A stretch of 64,000 nucleotides of DNA from Tersicoccus solisilvae (GTDB taxonomy: Bacteria; Actinomycetota; Actinomycetes; Actinomycetales; Micrococcaceae): contig NZ_BMJI01000006.1 of the NCBI RefSeq assembly GCF_014643255.1, positions 1 through 64,000 of the forward strand, read 5' to 3'. The translations under genes were made by a program, and so were the position numbers. Positions 44,701 through 53,148 of the stretch are shown here, piece after piece. Under the pieces are notes generated by a model. It was given only the letters and a program-made list of their open reading frames with translations, had not been told where the DNA came from and made no database searches. The number at the start of each line of letters is the position of its first letter. Position 1 is the first letter of the stretch.

Positions 44701-45462
44701 TCACTTCCCCGCCGGGGTGAGGAAGCGGTCGTAGCCCTCGTCCTCGAGGCGGTCGGCGAGCTCCGCGCCGCCCTCCTCGGCCACCCGGCCGTCCACGAAC
44801 ACGTGGACGAAGTCCGGCTTGATGTAGCGCAGGATGCGGGTGTAGTGGGTGATCAGCAGGGTGCCCATGCCGCCGGCGGCCTGCGCTCGGTTGACCCCCT
44901 CGGAGACGACCTTCAGCGCGTCGACGTCGAGGCCGGAGTCGGTCTCGTCGAGGACGGCGAACTTGGGCTTGAAGAGCTCGAGCTGGAGGATCTCGACGCG
45001 CTTCTTCTCGCCGCCGGAGAAGCCCTCGTTGACGTTGCGGTGCGCGAAGTCGGCGTCGATGCGCAGCTGGCCCATCGCCTCCCGGACCTCCTTGGTCCAG
45101 GTGCGCAGCGACGGGGCGTCCCCGTCGATGGCGGTCTTGGCGGTGCGCAGGAAGTTGGTCATGGTCACACCGGGCACCTCGACCGGGTACTGCATGGCCA
45201 GGAACAGGCCCGCGCGGGCCCGCTCGTCGACGCTCATGGCGAGGACGTCCTCGCCGTCGAGGGTGATGGACCCGCCGTCGACGTGGTACCGCGGGTGGCC
45301 CGCGATCGTGGAGGCGAGCGTGGACTTGCCGGAGCCGTTGGGGCCCATGATGGCGTGCGTCTCACCGGTCTTCACGGTGAGGTTCACGCCCTTGAGGATC
45401 TCCTTGGTGCCCTGCTCGGTCTCGATGCTGACCTGCAGGTCCCGGATGTCGAGAGTGGACAT
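44701..45462 (-). CDS. sufC: Fe-S cluster assembly ATPase SufC
   Basis: A 253-residue ABC-type ATPase that drives the SufBCD scaffold. Walker A GPNGSGKST at 40-48, signature FSGGEKKRVEILQL, Walker B FAVLDETDSGLD, with Asp-Glu-Thr-Asp as typical for SufC, and H-loop LITHYTRIL. It lies downstream of the Rieske gene by 63 bases and is coupled to sufT. Start ATG at 45462 has AAGGAGAAAG just upstream. Confidence 0.97.
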   Translation of the reverse strand: MSTLDIRDLQVSIETEQGTKEILKGVNLTVKTGETHAIMGPNGSGKSTLASTIAGHPRYHVDGGSITLDGEDVLAMSVDERARAGLFLAMQYPVEVPGVTMTNFLRTAKTAIDGDAPSLRTWTKEVREAMGQLRIDADFAHRNVNEGFSGGEKKRVEILQLELFKPKFAVLDETDSGLDVDALKVVSEGVNRAQAAGGMGTLLITHYTRILRYIKPDFVHVFVDGRVAEEGGAELADRLEDEGYDRFLTPAGK

Positions 45463-45525
45463 GGGTTCGCTTTCTCCTTGGTGCTCAGTGGTTCAGGGGC
45501 ATGGGGTGGGCCGTAGCCCGAAGTC

Positions 45526-45867
45526 TCAGGTGAGCGGGGCGCCGTTGGTGATCGTGGCCGTGTCGACCCACACCGCGCCGTCCTCGACCGCGAGGGCGAA
45601 GACGGGCACGGGCTCGTACGCCGGCAGGCTCAGCGGCTCGCCGGTGCGCAGGTCGAACTGGCTGCCGTGGCCCCAGCACTCGATCGCGCACCCCTCCACG
45701 TCGCCCTCGGCGAGGGAGACCTGCCCGTGGGAGCAGGTGTCCGCGAGGGCATGCAGGTCGCCGTCGGAGTCGCGGGCGACCACGACGGGGTAGCCGCCGA
45801 CGAGCACGCGCACCGCGGACCCGGACGCGATGTCCTCGGTCCGGGCGACGAGCTCACCGGCGGGCAT
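45526..45867 (-). CDS. Rieske [2Fe-2S] ferredoxin-like protein in SUF operon
   Basis: A 113-residue soluble Rieske protein with C45-x-H47 (CSHG) and C64-x2-H67 (CWGHG) ligands, as in bacterial Rieske ferredoxins of dioxygenase type. The ATG at 45867 shares one base with the sufD stop (TGATG). The same gene sits between sufD and sufC in several Actinobacteria. It could supply electrons to cluster assembly, or be a client; no direct evidence is available. Confidence 0.92.
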   Translation of the reverse strand: MPAGELVARTEDIASGSAVRVLVGGYPVVVARDSDGDLHALADTCSHGQVSLAEGDVEGCAIECWGHGSQFDLRTGEPLSLPAYEPVPVFALAVEDGAVWVDTATITNGAPLT

Positions 45868-47327
45868 CAGAGGTTCCCGGCATTCAGTTCGTCCTCGAGG
45901 GCGGCCATCAGGCGCTCCTCGATCGTCTCGACGCCGATCTGCTGGACGATCTCGTTGAGGAAGCCGCGCACGACGAGCCGGCGGGCCGTCGCCTCGTCGA
46001 TGCCGCGAGCCATCAGGTAGAACAGCTGCTCGTCGTCGAAGCGACCGGTGGCGCTGGCGTGCCCGGCGCCCTCGATCAGACCCGTCTCGATCTCCAGGTT
46101 CGGCACGGAGTCGGCGCGGGCGCCGTCCGTGAGGACCAGGTTGCGGTTCATCTCGTAGGTGTCGGTGCCCTCGGCCTCGGGCCGGATCAGCACGTCGCCC
46201 ACCCACACGGTGTGCGCGTCCTTGCCCTGCAGGGCGCCCTTGTAGGTGACCCGGGACTTGCAGTTCGGCTGCGCGTGGTCCACGAAGAGCCGCTGCTCCA
46301 GGTGCTGACCGGCGTCGGCGAAGTACAGGCCGTACATCTCGACGTCGCCCCCGGGACCGGCGTACCGGGCCGACGGGGTGAGCCGCACGAGGTCGCCGCC
46401 GAGAGTGACCGCGACGTGCTTGAGGTGCGCGTCCCGGCCCACGCGGGCCTGCTGGGAACTCACGTGCACGGCGTCGTCGGCCCAGCCCTGGAGGGAGACG
46501 ACCGTCAGGTCCGCCCCGTCGCCGAGGCGGATCTCGATGTTCTGCGCCAGGGTCGCCGAACCGCCGTGGTCGAGGACGACGACGGCGCGGGAGTGACGCT
46601 CGGCGTCGATCACCAGGTGACCGGCCGCCGGCTCGAGGGAGGAGCCCTCGATCCGCACGTGCAGGTAGCCCTCGACCTCGGTCTCGACGGGCACCGTCAG
46701 GACGGTGGCCTCGGTGAAGGCACCCCAGGCGTTGGCGGAGACCCGGTCCTCGGGGATGCCGCCGATGCCGATGCGGGCGTCGTCCCGGCCCACGGTCTCG
46801 ACGCGGACAGCGTCCGTACCCTCCACGGTCACGGTGGGCGCCGACCCGGTCAGCTCGGCCTTCTCCAGGCCGCGCAGCCGCGGGAGCGGCGTGAACCGCC
46901 AGTCCTCCTCGCGGCCGGTCAACGCGGGGAAGTCGTCCACCCGGTAGGAGGTCAGCCGGCCCGCACGGGAGGAGTCGGGGATGCCGTAGCCGCCGCCGTG
47001 CGAGTGCTTCTTCGCGCCGTGCTGCTCGGTTCCGTGGTCCTCCTCGGCGCGGTCCGCCTGCGCCAGCGGCGCGGAGTCCGTCCCGAACGACGGGTCGGTG
47101 CCCTGGTCGGCGCTGCCGTCGACGACGGCGGCGTCGTCACCCGTGACGGCCGTGCCCTCGCCGGCCTCGGCGAGGATCACGTCGTCGGCGAGCTTCTCGC
47201 CCTCCAGGCTCATGCCGGGGATCGCGACGCGCGCGTCCCCGACCTCGACGCCGTCGATCTGTTCGACGGTCTCGATGTCGACGCCGGTGTCTTCGGCGGT
47301 CATGTCGGTGGTGTTCGTCTCGGCCAT
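45867..47327 (-). CDS. sufD: Fe-S cluster assembly protein SufD with long N-terminal extension
   Basis: A 486-residue SufBCD subunit. The core starts around residue 118 (SRAGRLTSYRVDDFPALTGREEDWRFTPLPRL) and ends with the SufB/SufD beta-helix signature, including ARGIDEATARRLVVRGFLNEI. The first 110 residues are low complexity, rich in Asp, Glu, Thr and Ala, ending with a His-rich part (DHGTEQHGAKKHSHGGG, H98, H103, H108, H110). SufD normally has about 390-430 residues, so this extension is unusual in length. ATG at 47327 is two bases downstream of the sufB stop. Confidence 0.94.
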   Translation of the reverse strand: MAETNTTDMTAEDTGVDIETVEQIDGVEVGDARVAIPGMSLEGEKLADDVILAEAGEGTAVTGDDAAVVDGSADQGTDPSFGTDSAPLAQADRAEEDHGTEQHGAKKHSHGGGYGIPDSSRAGRLTSYRVDDFPALTGREEDWRFTPLPRLRGLEKAELTGSAPTVTVEGTDAVRVETVGRDDARIGIGGIPEDRVSANAWGAFTEATVLTVPVETEVEGYLHVRIEGSSLEPAAGHLVIDAERHSRAVVVLDHGGSATLAQNIEIRLGDGADLTVVSLQGWADDAVHVSSQQARVGRDAHLKHVAVTLGGDLVRLTPSARYAGPGGDVEMYGLYFADAGQHLEQRLFVDHAQPNCKSRVTYKGALQGKDAHTVWVGDVLIRPEAEGTDTYEMNRNLVLTDGARADSVPNLEIETGLIEGAGHASATGRFDDEQLFYLMARGIDEATARRLVVRGFLNEIVQQIGVETIEERLMAALEDELNAGNL

Positions 47328-47329
47328 GC

Positions 47330-48796
47330 TCAGCCCACGGATCCTTCCATCTGCAGTTCGATCAGCCGGTTCAGCTCGAGGGCGTACTCCATCGGCAGCT
47401 CTCGCGCGATCGGCTCGATGAAGCCGCGCACGATCATCGCCATCGCCTCGGTCTCGGGCAGGCCGCGGGACATCAGGTAGAACAGCTGCTCCTCGCTGAC
47501 CTTGGACACCGTCGCCTCGTGGCCGAGGGTGACGTCGTCCTCCCGGATGTCGATGTACGGGTAGGTGTCGGAGCGGGAGATCGTGTCCACGAGCAGGGCG
47601 TCGCACACCACCGAGTTCTTGCTGTGCTTGGCGCCCTCGCGGACCTGGACCAGGCCGCGGTAGGCCGCCCGGCCGCCGCCGCGCGCGACCGACTTGGAGA
47701 CGATGGAGCTCGACGTGTTCGGCGCGATGTGCACCATCTTCGAGCCGGTGTCCTGGTGCTGGCCCTCGCCGGCGAAGGCGATGGACAGGGTCTCGCCGCG
47801 GGCGTGCTCCCCGACCATGTAGACGGCCGGGTACTTCATCGTGACCTTGGAGCCGATGTTGCCGTCGATCCACTCCATGGTGGCGCCCTCGTGGGCGATG
47901 GCGCGCTTGGTCACCAGGTTGTACACGTTGGTCGACCAGTTCTGGATGGTCGTGTACCGGACCCGGGAGCCCTTCTTGCAGATGATCTCGACGACGGCCG
48001 AGTGCAGCGAGTCCGACTGGTAGATCGGGGCGGTGCAGCCCTCGATGTAGTGGACGTAGGAGTCCTCGTCGGCGATGATCAGTGTCCGCTCGAACTGGCC
48101 CATGTTCTCGGTGTTGATCCGGAAATAGGCCTGCAGCGGGATCTCCACGTGCACGCCCTTGGGCACGTACACGAAGGACCCACCGGACCACACCGCGGTG
48201 TTCAGCGACGCGAACTTGTTGTCGCCGGCGGGGATGACCGTGCCGAAGTACTCCTCGAAGAACTCGGGGTGCTCCTTCAGCGCGGTGTCGGTGTCCATGA
48301 AGATGACGCCCTGCGCCTCCAGGTCCTCGCGGATCTGGTGGTAGACCACCTCGGACTCGTACTGGGCGGCGACGCCGGCGACGAGCCGGTTCCGCTCGGC
48401 CTCGGGGATGCCGAGACGCTCGTACGTGTTGCGGATGTCCTCGGGCAGCTCCTCCCAGGAGCCGGCCTGCTTCTCCGTGGACCGGACGAAGTACTTGATG
48501 TTGTCGAAGTCGATGTCCGACAGGTCCGAACCCCACAGCGGCATCGGCTTGCGGTCGAAGTACTTCAGACCCTTCAGCCGCAGGTCCAGCATCCACTGGG
48601 GTTCGTTCTTCTTGCCCGAGATGTCGCGCACGACATCGGCGTCGACGCCACGGCGCGCCGAGGCGCCCGCGACGTCGGTGTCGGCCCAGCCGTACTCGTA
48701 GGCGCCCAGACCCTTCAGCTGCGGGTTCTTCTCGAGCACCTCGGTGATCGTCGTGTCGCGTTCGCCCGTGCGCTCACGGGCCATCTGCTCCGTCAT
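47330..48796 (-). CDS. sufB: Fe-S cluster assembly scaffold SufB
   Basis: A 488-residue scaffold on which Fe-S clusters form with SufC and SufD. Signature regions: [24 protein letters not shown], then [11 protein letters not shown] with the Cys expected to receive sulphur, [14 protein letters not shown], and the final [21 protein letters not shown]. No intein is present, in contrast to mycobacterial SufB. First structural gene after sufR, separated by 121 bases. Length is normal. Confidence 0.97.
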   Translation of the reverse strand: MTEQMARERTGERDTTITEVLEKNPQLKGLGAYEYGWADTDVAGASARRGVDADVVRDISGKKNEPQWMLDLRLKGLKYFDRKPMPLWGSDLSDIDFDNIKYFVRSTEKQAGSWEELPEDIRNTYERLGIPEAERNRLVAGVAAQYESEVVYHQIREDLEAQGVIFMDTDTALKEHPEFFEEYFGTVIPAGDNKFASLNTAVWSGGSFVYVPKGVHVEIPLQAYFRINTENMGQFERTLIIADEDSYVHYIEGCTAPIYQSDSLHSAVVEIICKKGSRVRYTTIQNWSTNVYNLVTKRAIAHEGATMEWIDGNIGSKVTMKYPAVYMVGEHARGETLSIAFAGEGQHQDTGSKMVHIAPNTSSSIVSKSVARGGGRAAYRGLVQVREGAKHSKNSVVCDALLVDTISRSDTYPYIDIREDDVTLGHEATVSKVSEEQLFYLMSRGLPETEAMAMIVRGFIEPIARELPMEYALELNRLIELQMEGSVG

Positions 48797-48917
48797 CGAG
48801 ACCTTCCTCCTCCTGCTTGCTTCTCAATCCTCGTCGCCGTCGGTGCCGGGACGGCTCCCGGCTCGGCGTGAGACTGCTCACCGCGGGTCGTCCGCGGTGT
48901 CGGGGCGGCGATCGGCA

Positions 48918-49796
48918 TCACCGCCGGGTGATCCGGACCGCGGCCCGCCCGGTGGGAACGTGGGTGTTGCAGATGTGCCCGCCCGCGGCCAGCGTCGAGA
49001 GCCGCCGGACGTCCACGCCCAGCAGCTCCGCGAACATCTTGGTCTCACGCTCGCAGAAGCGCGGGTACTCGGCCGCGAGTTCCTGGACGGGGCAGTGCCC
49101 CTGGCACAGCTGCATCACGGTCATCGGACCGGCGTCGACGGTCGTCGATGAGCCGGCGAACCCCTCGTCGGCCAGCGCGGCGCCGAGGGCCCGCACCCGG
49201 TCGGCGATGTCGTCGCCCGCGGCCTCGACGGCGGGAGCCAGCCGGCGGCCCAGGTCGTCGACGCGGTCCGCGATGAACCGGTCCACCGCCTCCTCGCCGC
49301 CGATCCGGTCGAGTTCGCGCATGGCGATCCGGGCGATGCCGAGGTAGTCGTCCCCGAGGCTCGCCTGTCCGGCCCGGCTGAGCACGAACTGGCGCGCGGG
49401 CCGGCCGGCGCGGGAGCCGGGGCTGCGGACGAGTTTGACCTCGATCAGATCGTCGGCGAGCAGCCCGTCCAGGTGCCGCCGGACCGCGGTCGGGGTGTGT
49501 CCGAGCCGCTTGGCCAGGTCCGCGGCGCTGACCGGTCCGAGGTCGAGCACCATCTGCAGGACCCGGTCGCGGGTGCGGGACTCGATCTCCGGCAGCGCCG
49601 CCCCGGCCTGGCTGCGGCCGTCGGTCGCCGGCCGGGAACCGCCGCGACGGCCGCGCACGCCTGCGGCGAACCCCTGGGTGCCCGAGAAGCCCCGGCTGGC
49701 GTGACCGGTCGCCACGCCCGTCGCCCCGGCATCCGGGCGCGACGACACCGCCGGCCTCGGGGCCGGCCCGGGCGTCGTCACGGGTTCGGTCTGCAC
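48918..49796 (-). CDS. sufR: SufR-type [Fe-S] transcriptional repressor of the SUF operon
   Basis: A 292-residue ArsR/DeoR-like regulator. N-terminal about 65 residues are disordered (Pro/Gly/Arg); the winged helix-turn-helix is at SAADLAKRLGHTPTAVRRHLDG; the C-terminal region holds four cysteines (CQGHCPVQ..., FCERE, GGHICNTHV) that fit cluster ligation in SufR. SufR represses the suf operon when holding a cluster. GTG at 49796 is used; another GTG lies nine bases upstream, and an internal start after the disordered part is possible. It is upstream of sufB on the same strand and divergent from an ABC transporter. Probable self-control through the AT-rich gap upstream. Confidence 0.9.
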   Translation of the reverse strand: MQTEPVTTPGPAPRPAVSSRPDAGATGVATGHASRGFSGTQGFAAGVRGRRGGSRPATDGRSQAGAALPEIESRTRDRVLQMVLDLGPVSAADLAKRLGHTPTAVRRHLDGLLADDLIEVKLVRSPGSRAGRPARQFVLSRAGQASLGDDYLGIARIAMRELDRIGGEEAVDRFIADRVDDLGRRLAPAVEAAGDDIADRVRALGAALADEGFAGSSTTVDAGPMTVMQLCQGHCPVQELAAEYPRFCERETKMFAELLGVDVRRLSTLAAGGHICNTHVPTGRAAVRITRR

Positions 49797-49947
49797 ATGA
49801 TGCACAACATGATCATTTCGTAATTTGTTCCGCCTGGCCAGTAAGGCATCCCTCAGCGCCCGCGCCGCGCTCGACGGCCACCACCGTGCGCGGCACGGTG
49901 CACCGCGGCCGGACGGGAGGCCCGTGCGACGCCGGTAGACTGGGCCG
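49797..49947. promoter_or_regulatory. Divergent control region of sufR and ABC exporter, AT-rich operator candidate
   Basis: The 151-base gap includes one of the few AT-rich stretches in the window (49797-49832). It holds two direct CATGAT copies six bases apart and the palindrome ATGATCAT. As SufR homologues bind palindromic sites near their own starts, this is the probable sufR operator. No promoter hexamers could be fixed. Confidence 0.5.
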
Positions 49948-50919
49948 GTGCCCGACCGCAGTACCGCCGCCCTCGTCGTCGACCACCTGGTCAAGGACGT
50001 CGGCCCGGTGCCCGCGCTGGAGGGGCGGATGCTGCGAGTGATCCACGACGTCAGCCTGCGCGCCCGGTTCGGGGAGGTGACGGTGCTGCTCGGGACCAAC
50101 GGCGCCGGCAAGACCACCACGCTGGCGTGCGCGCAGGGACTGGCCACCCGGCAGGGCGGCCGGGTCGACCTGCTCGGCGCCGACCCCCGCGACGCCGGAC
50201 CCGACCTGCGGGCACGCGTCGGCGTCATGCTGCAGGACGGCGGCCTCCCGCCCTCCTGGCGGCCCATCCCCCTGCTGCGCCACCTGGCCCGCCTGTACCG
50301 TGATCCGCTGCCGGTCGACGACCTGGCGACGCGGCTCGGCATCGACGCGTTCGACCGGACCAGCATCCGCCGGCTCTCCGGCGGTCAGAAGCAACGGGTG
50401 GCCCTGGCCGCGGCCCTGGTCGGCCGGCCGGAGGTCGTGTTCCTCGACGAGCCCTCCGCCGGCCTCGATCCGCAGTCCCGCACCGTCGTCTTCGAGCTGA
50501 TCGACCAGCTCCGCCGGGACGGCATCGCCATCGTGCTCACCACCCACCTGCTCGACGACGCCCAGCGGCTCGCGGACTACGTCTACATCATCGACGCGGG
50601 CCGGTCCGTCGCCGAGGGCACCGTGCCCCAGCTGCTGCAGGACCACTCGGCGCGGTCCGCCGGCACGGGCCGGATCCGGTTCGACGCGCCCAGCGGCCTG
50701 GCCGACACGTACACCGGACGCGCCGGTGTCACCCTCACCGAGATCTCCCCCGGCGGATACGTGCTCGACGGCCCGCTGCGGCCGGACGACCTCGCGACCC
50801 TCGGTGCCTGGTTCGCGGCCCGCGACGTCATGCCCGTCGGCCTGACCCTGTCGACGGCCACGCTCGAGGACGTCTTCCTCGACCTGGCCTCCGGCGCGAC
50901 GGCGGGTGGAGAGCGATGA
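49948..50919 (+). CDS. ABC transporter ATP-binding protein (exporter type)
   Basis: A 323-residue ATPase: Walker A GTNGAGKTT at 49-57, signature LSGGQKQRVALAAALVG, Walker B VVFLDEPSAGLD and H-loop LTTHLLDD, followed by a 90-residue C-terminal domain usual in DrrA/CcmA-like exporters. GTG start at 49948. Its stop overlaps the permease start (ATGA). The ATPase-permease pair between sufR and ctaA is conserved in Actinobacteria (Rv1458c/1457c-like); substrate unknown, but haem or lipid export has been considered because ctaA follows. Confidence 0.9.
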   Translation: MPDRSTAALVVDHLVKDVGPVPALEGRMLRVIHDVSLRARFGEVTVLLGTNGAGKTTTLACAQGLATRQGGRVDLLGADPRDAGPDLRARVGVMLQDGGLPPSWRPIPLLRHLARLYRDPLPVDDLATRLGIDAFDRTSIRRLSGGQKQRVALAAALVGRPEVVFLDEPSAGLDPQSRTVVFELIDQLRRDGIAIVLTTHLLDDAQRLADYVYIIDAGRSVAEGTVPQLLQDHSARSAGTGRIRFDAPSGLADTYTGRAGVTLTEISPGGYVLDGPLRPDDLATLGAWFAARDVMPVGLTLSTATLEDVFLDLASGATAGGER

Positions 50920-51659
50920 GCGCCCCCGCCGGTGTCGGCGCCCGGGTCGCCGCACAGGGCCGCTGGGAGACCGTGAGCATGCTCCGCAACGGGGAGCAGC
51001 TGCTGCTCGCCGTCGTGCTTCCCCTGCTCGCCCTCATCGGGCTGACCTTCGTCGACCTGCTCGACGGCTACGGTCCGCGCCGGATCGACCTGGCCGCGCC
51101 GGGCGTGCTGGCCCTGTGCGTGGTCTCCACCGCGTTCACCGGCCAGGGCATCGCCACCGGCTTCGACCGGCGGTACGGCGTGCTGAGGTACCTCTCGACG
51201 ACGCCGCTGGGGCGCGGCGGCCTGATCGCGGGCAAGGCCATCGCCGTGCTCGCGGTCGTCGCCCTGCAAGCCGTGCTGATCGGCGCCGTCGCGCTGCTGC
51301 TGGGGTGGCACCCGACAGCGTCCGGCCTGCCGGTCGCCGTCCTGCTGCTCGTCGTCGGCGCCGCGTGTTTCACCTCGCTCGGGCTGCTCGTGGCCGGGAC
51401 CGTCCGTCCCGAGGCGACCCTGGCGATCACCAACCTGCTGTGGGTGCTGCTCGCCGGCGCCGGCGGCCTGCTGCTGCCCACCGACCGGCTGCCCGGCTGG
51501 CTCGACGTCGTCGTCGACGTCCTGCCCTCCGCGGCGCTGGGCAACGCCCTGCGGACCGCGCTGACGACCGGCGCCGTCGACGTCGGACCCCTGCTCGTGC
51601 TGCTCGCCTGGACGGTGGTCGCCTCGATCGCCGCCGCCCGCTGGTTCCGATGGGACTGA
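50916..51659 (+). CDS. ABC transporter permease
   Basis: A 247-residue six-helix permease of the ABC-2 type: first helix around QLLLAVVLPLLALIGLTF, then FTGQGIATGFDRRYGVLRYLSTTPLGR (the cytosolic coupling loop of ABC-2 permeases) and several Ala/Leu/Val helices. The start overlaps the ATPase stop. A 64-base gap with a (GCTCCC)5 repeat leads to ctaA on the same strand. Confidence 0.88.
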   Translation: MSAPAGVGARVAAQGRWETVSMLRNGEQLLLAVVLPLLALIGLTFVDLLDGYGPRRIDLAAPGVLALCVVSTAFTGQGIATGFDRRYGVLRYLSTTPLGRGGLIAGKAIAVLAVVALQAVLIGAVALLLGWHPTASGLPVAVLLLVVGAACFTSLGLLVAGTVRPEATLAITNLLWVLLAGAGGLLLPTDRLPGWLDVVVDVLPSAALGNALRTALTTGAVDVGPLLVLLAWTVVASIAAARWFRWD

Positions 51660-51676
51660 GCACCGTCCCCGTCTCC

Positions 51677-51706
51677 GCTCCCGCTCCCGCTCCCGCTCCC
51701 GCTCCC
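51677..51706 (+). repeat. Tandem hexamer repeat (GCTCCC)5
   Basis: Five exact GCTCCC copies in a row, ending 17 bases before the ctaA start. The repeat lies directly upstream of the ribosome-binding region (AAGGTT). Simple repeats of this kind change copy number easily. Confidence 0.9.
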
Positions 51707-51723
51707 GACCGAAGGTTCCCCCG

Positions 51724-52725
51724 ATGACCACCCCGCAGACCGCCACGATCCCGGGCGACACCGATCCTCGTCCGGCGATGACGCCGCTGGTCCGCTTCCT
51801 CGCGGTCGCCTCGCTGGTCGCCGAGACCGGCATCGTCGTCACCGGCGGCGCCGTCCGGTTGACCGCGTCCGGGCTCGGTTGCCCGACGTGGCCGCGCTGC
51901 ACCGCGGAGTCGTTCGTCAGCACCCCGGAGATGGGCGTGCACGGCGTCATCGAGTTCGGCAACCGGCTGCTGACGTTCGTGCTCGCGGCGGTCGCCGTCG
52001 CCACCCTGGTCGCGGTGTGGCGGCTGCGGCGACGCGAGCCGATGATCTTCCGCCTCGCGGTCGGCCTGCTCGCGGGCATCCCGGCGCAGGCCGTGATCGG
52101 CGGCATCAGCGTGTGGATGCAGCTGAACCCGTGGGTCGTCGGGCTGCACTTCCTCGTCTCGGCCCTGATGGTGGCCGCCGCCACCCTGCTGGTCAAGCGC
52201 ACCGGTCGCGTCCGGGACGCGGAACGGGGGGTGACCCGGCCGCCCTCCGGGGCCGGTCGCACGTTGCGGCAGCTCGCCGGCGCGATCGCCGTCTTCACTG
52301 GCGTCGCCGTCTTCCTCGGCACCATCGTCACCGGCACGGGCCCGCACGCGGGCGACCACGGGGCGATCCGGCACCCGTTCGACGCGGACCTGGTCACGCG
52401 GCTGCACGCCTTCCCCGTGTACCTGCTGGTCGCCGCCCTGGTCATCGCGACCGTCCTGGCGTTCCGGCGGCCCGAGGTCGGCGCCCGGTTGCGGCGTGCC
52501 CTCGTGCTGGCCGACGCGGTGGCGGTGCTGCAGGCGGTGCTCGGCTTCACCCAGCACTTCACCGGTCTGCCCGTCGTCCTCGTCGCCCTGCACATGCTCG
52601 GCGCCTGCCTGGCGGTCGCGGCGGCGGCGAACGTCGTCGACGAAGTGGTCGCGCGGCCGATGGCGCCCCGCGGGTCGGCCCCAACGGGTCGCGAGTCCAT
52701 GGGTTCCGCCCTCCGGTCACGCTGA
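51724..52725 (+). CDS. ctaA: Haem A synthase (COX15/CtaA)
   Basis: A 333-residue integral membrane enzyme that oxidises haem O to haem A for aa3-type cytochrome oxidase. Eight hydrophobic helices in two four-helix bundles; conserved motifs include TASGLGCPTWPRC (Cys pair in the first loop), HGVIEFGNR, QAVIGGISVWMQLNP, LHFLVSALM and HAGDHGAIRHPF, whose His residues bind haem. ctaB (haem O synthase) lies 760 bases away on the opposite strand. The C-terminal 30 residues are hydrophilic. Two 40-bp-spaced repeats follow. Confidence 0.95.
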   Translation: MTTPQTATIPGDTDPRPAMTPLVRFLAVASLVAETGIVVTGGAVRLTASGLGCPTWPRCTAESFVSTPEMGVHGVIEFGNRLLTFVLAAVAVATLVAVWRLRRREPMIFRLAVGLLAGIPAQAVIGGISVWMQLNPWVVGLHFLVSALMVAAATLLVKRTGRVRDAERGVTRPPSGAGRTLRQLAGAIAVFTGVAVFLGTIVTGTGPHAGDHGAIRHPFDADLVTRLHAFPVYLLVAALVIATVLAFRRPEVGARLRRALVLADAVAVLQAVLGFTQHFTGLPVVLVALHMLGACLAVAAAANVVDEVVARPMAPRGSAPTGRESMGSALRSR

Positions 52726-52778
52726 GTCAGCGGGTTCCACCCACTGCGGCGCCTTCCTCCGCCGAGTCAGCGGGTTCC
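52724..52778 (+). repeat. Direct repeat of GAGTCAGCGGGTTCC, 40 bases apart
   Basis: Two exact copies of the 15-mer, at 52724-52738 and 52764-52778, beginning at the ctaA stop codon. A third GGGTTCCGCC, without the GAGTCAGC part, is at 52701 within ctaA. It looks like a small duplication at the 3' end of ctaA. Confidence 0.7.
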
Positions 52779-52815
52779 GCCCGAGTGCGCCGCTCCTCGG
52801 CCCGTGCGTCCGCGG

Positions 52816-53109
52816 TCAGTCGTCGGCGCTGATCAGTCGGCGCCGGGCGGCCAGCAGCTCGACATCGGGTCGGTACGCCACGAACTGCTCCACGCCGTCG
52901 AGCACGCTGACCACGTGCGCGCGGTCGGCCCCGACGAGGCCGACGCCGAGCCCGGCGCGGCGGTGCAGGTCCTGGTGAGCGACCTCGGCCACGGAGACGT
53001 CGTATCGCCGGCGGATCTCGGCGATCAGCGGCCGGACGACGGAGCGCTTGCCCTTCAACGAGTGCACGTCACCGAGCAGCAGGTCCAACTCGATCCATCC
53101 GATCCACAT
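52816..53109 (-). CDS. DUF503 family protein (YlxP-like)
   Basis: A 97-residue protein starting at ATG 53109: MWIGWIELDLLLGDVHSLKG, then KRSVVRPLIAEIRRRYDVSVAEV, the conserved core of DUF503. Such proteins often accompany translation factor genes (YlxP near rbfA), but here it is next to ctaA. Function unknown. Convergent with ctaA, and 39 bases downstream of the start is the small CxxC protein stop. Confidence 0.88.
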   Translation of the reverse strand: MWIGWIELDLLLGDVHSLKGKRSVVRPLIAEIRRRYDVSVAEVAHQDLHRRAGLGVGLVGADRAHVVSVLDGVEQFVAYRPDVELLAARRRLISADD

Positions 53110-53148
53110 ATCGACCGTGCCCGGCGCGGACGAACGCAACCGGGCCGG

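Noticed and set aside
51669-51710. Hexamer tract considered as a CRISPR-like array
   Set aside because: Repeats are directly adjacent with no spacers and no cas genes nearby; it is a simple sequence repeat.
50583-52700. 705-residue minus-strand frame across the ABC permease and ctaA
   Set aside because: Contains simple repeats and no recognisable domain; the plus-strand genes have membrane and haem-ligand motifs.
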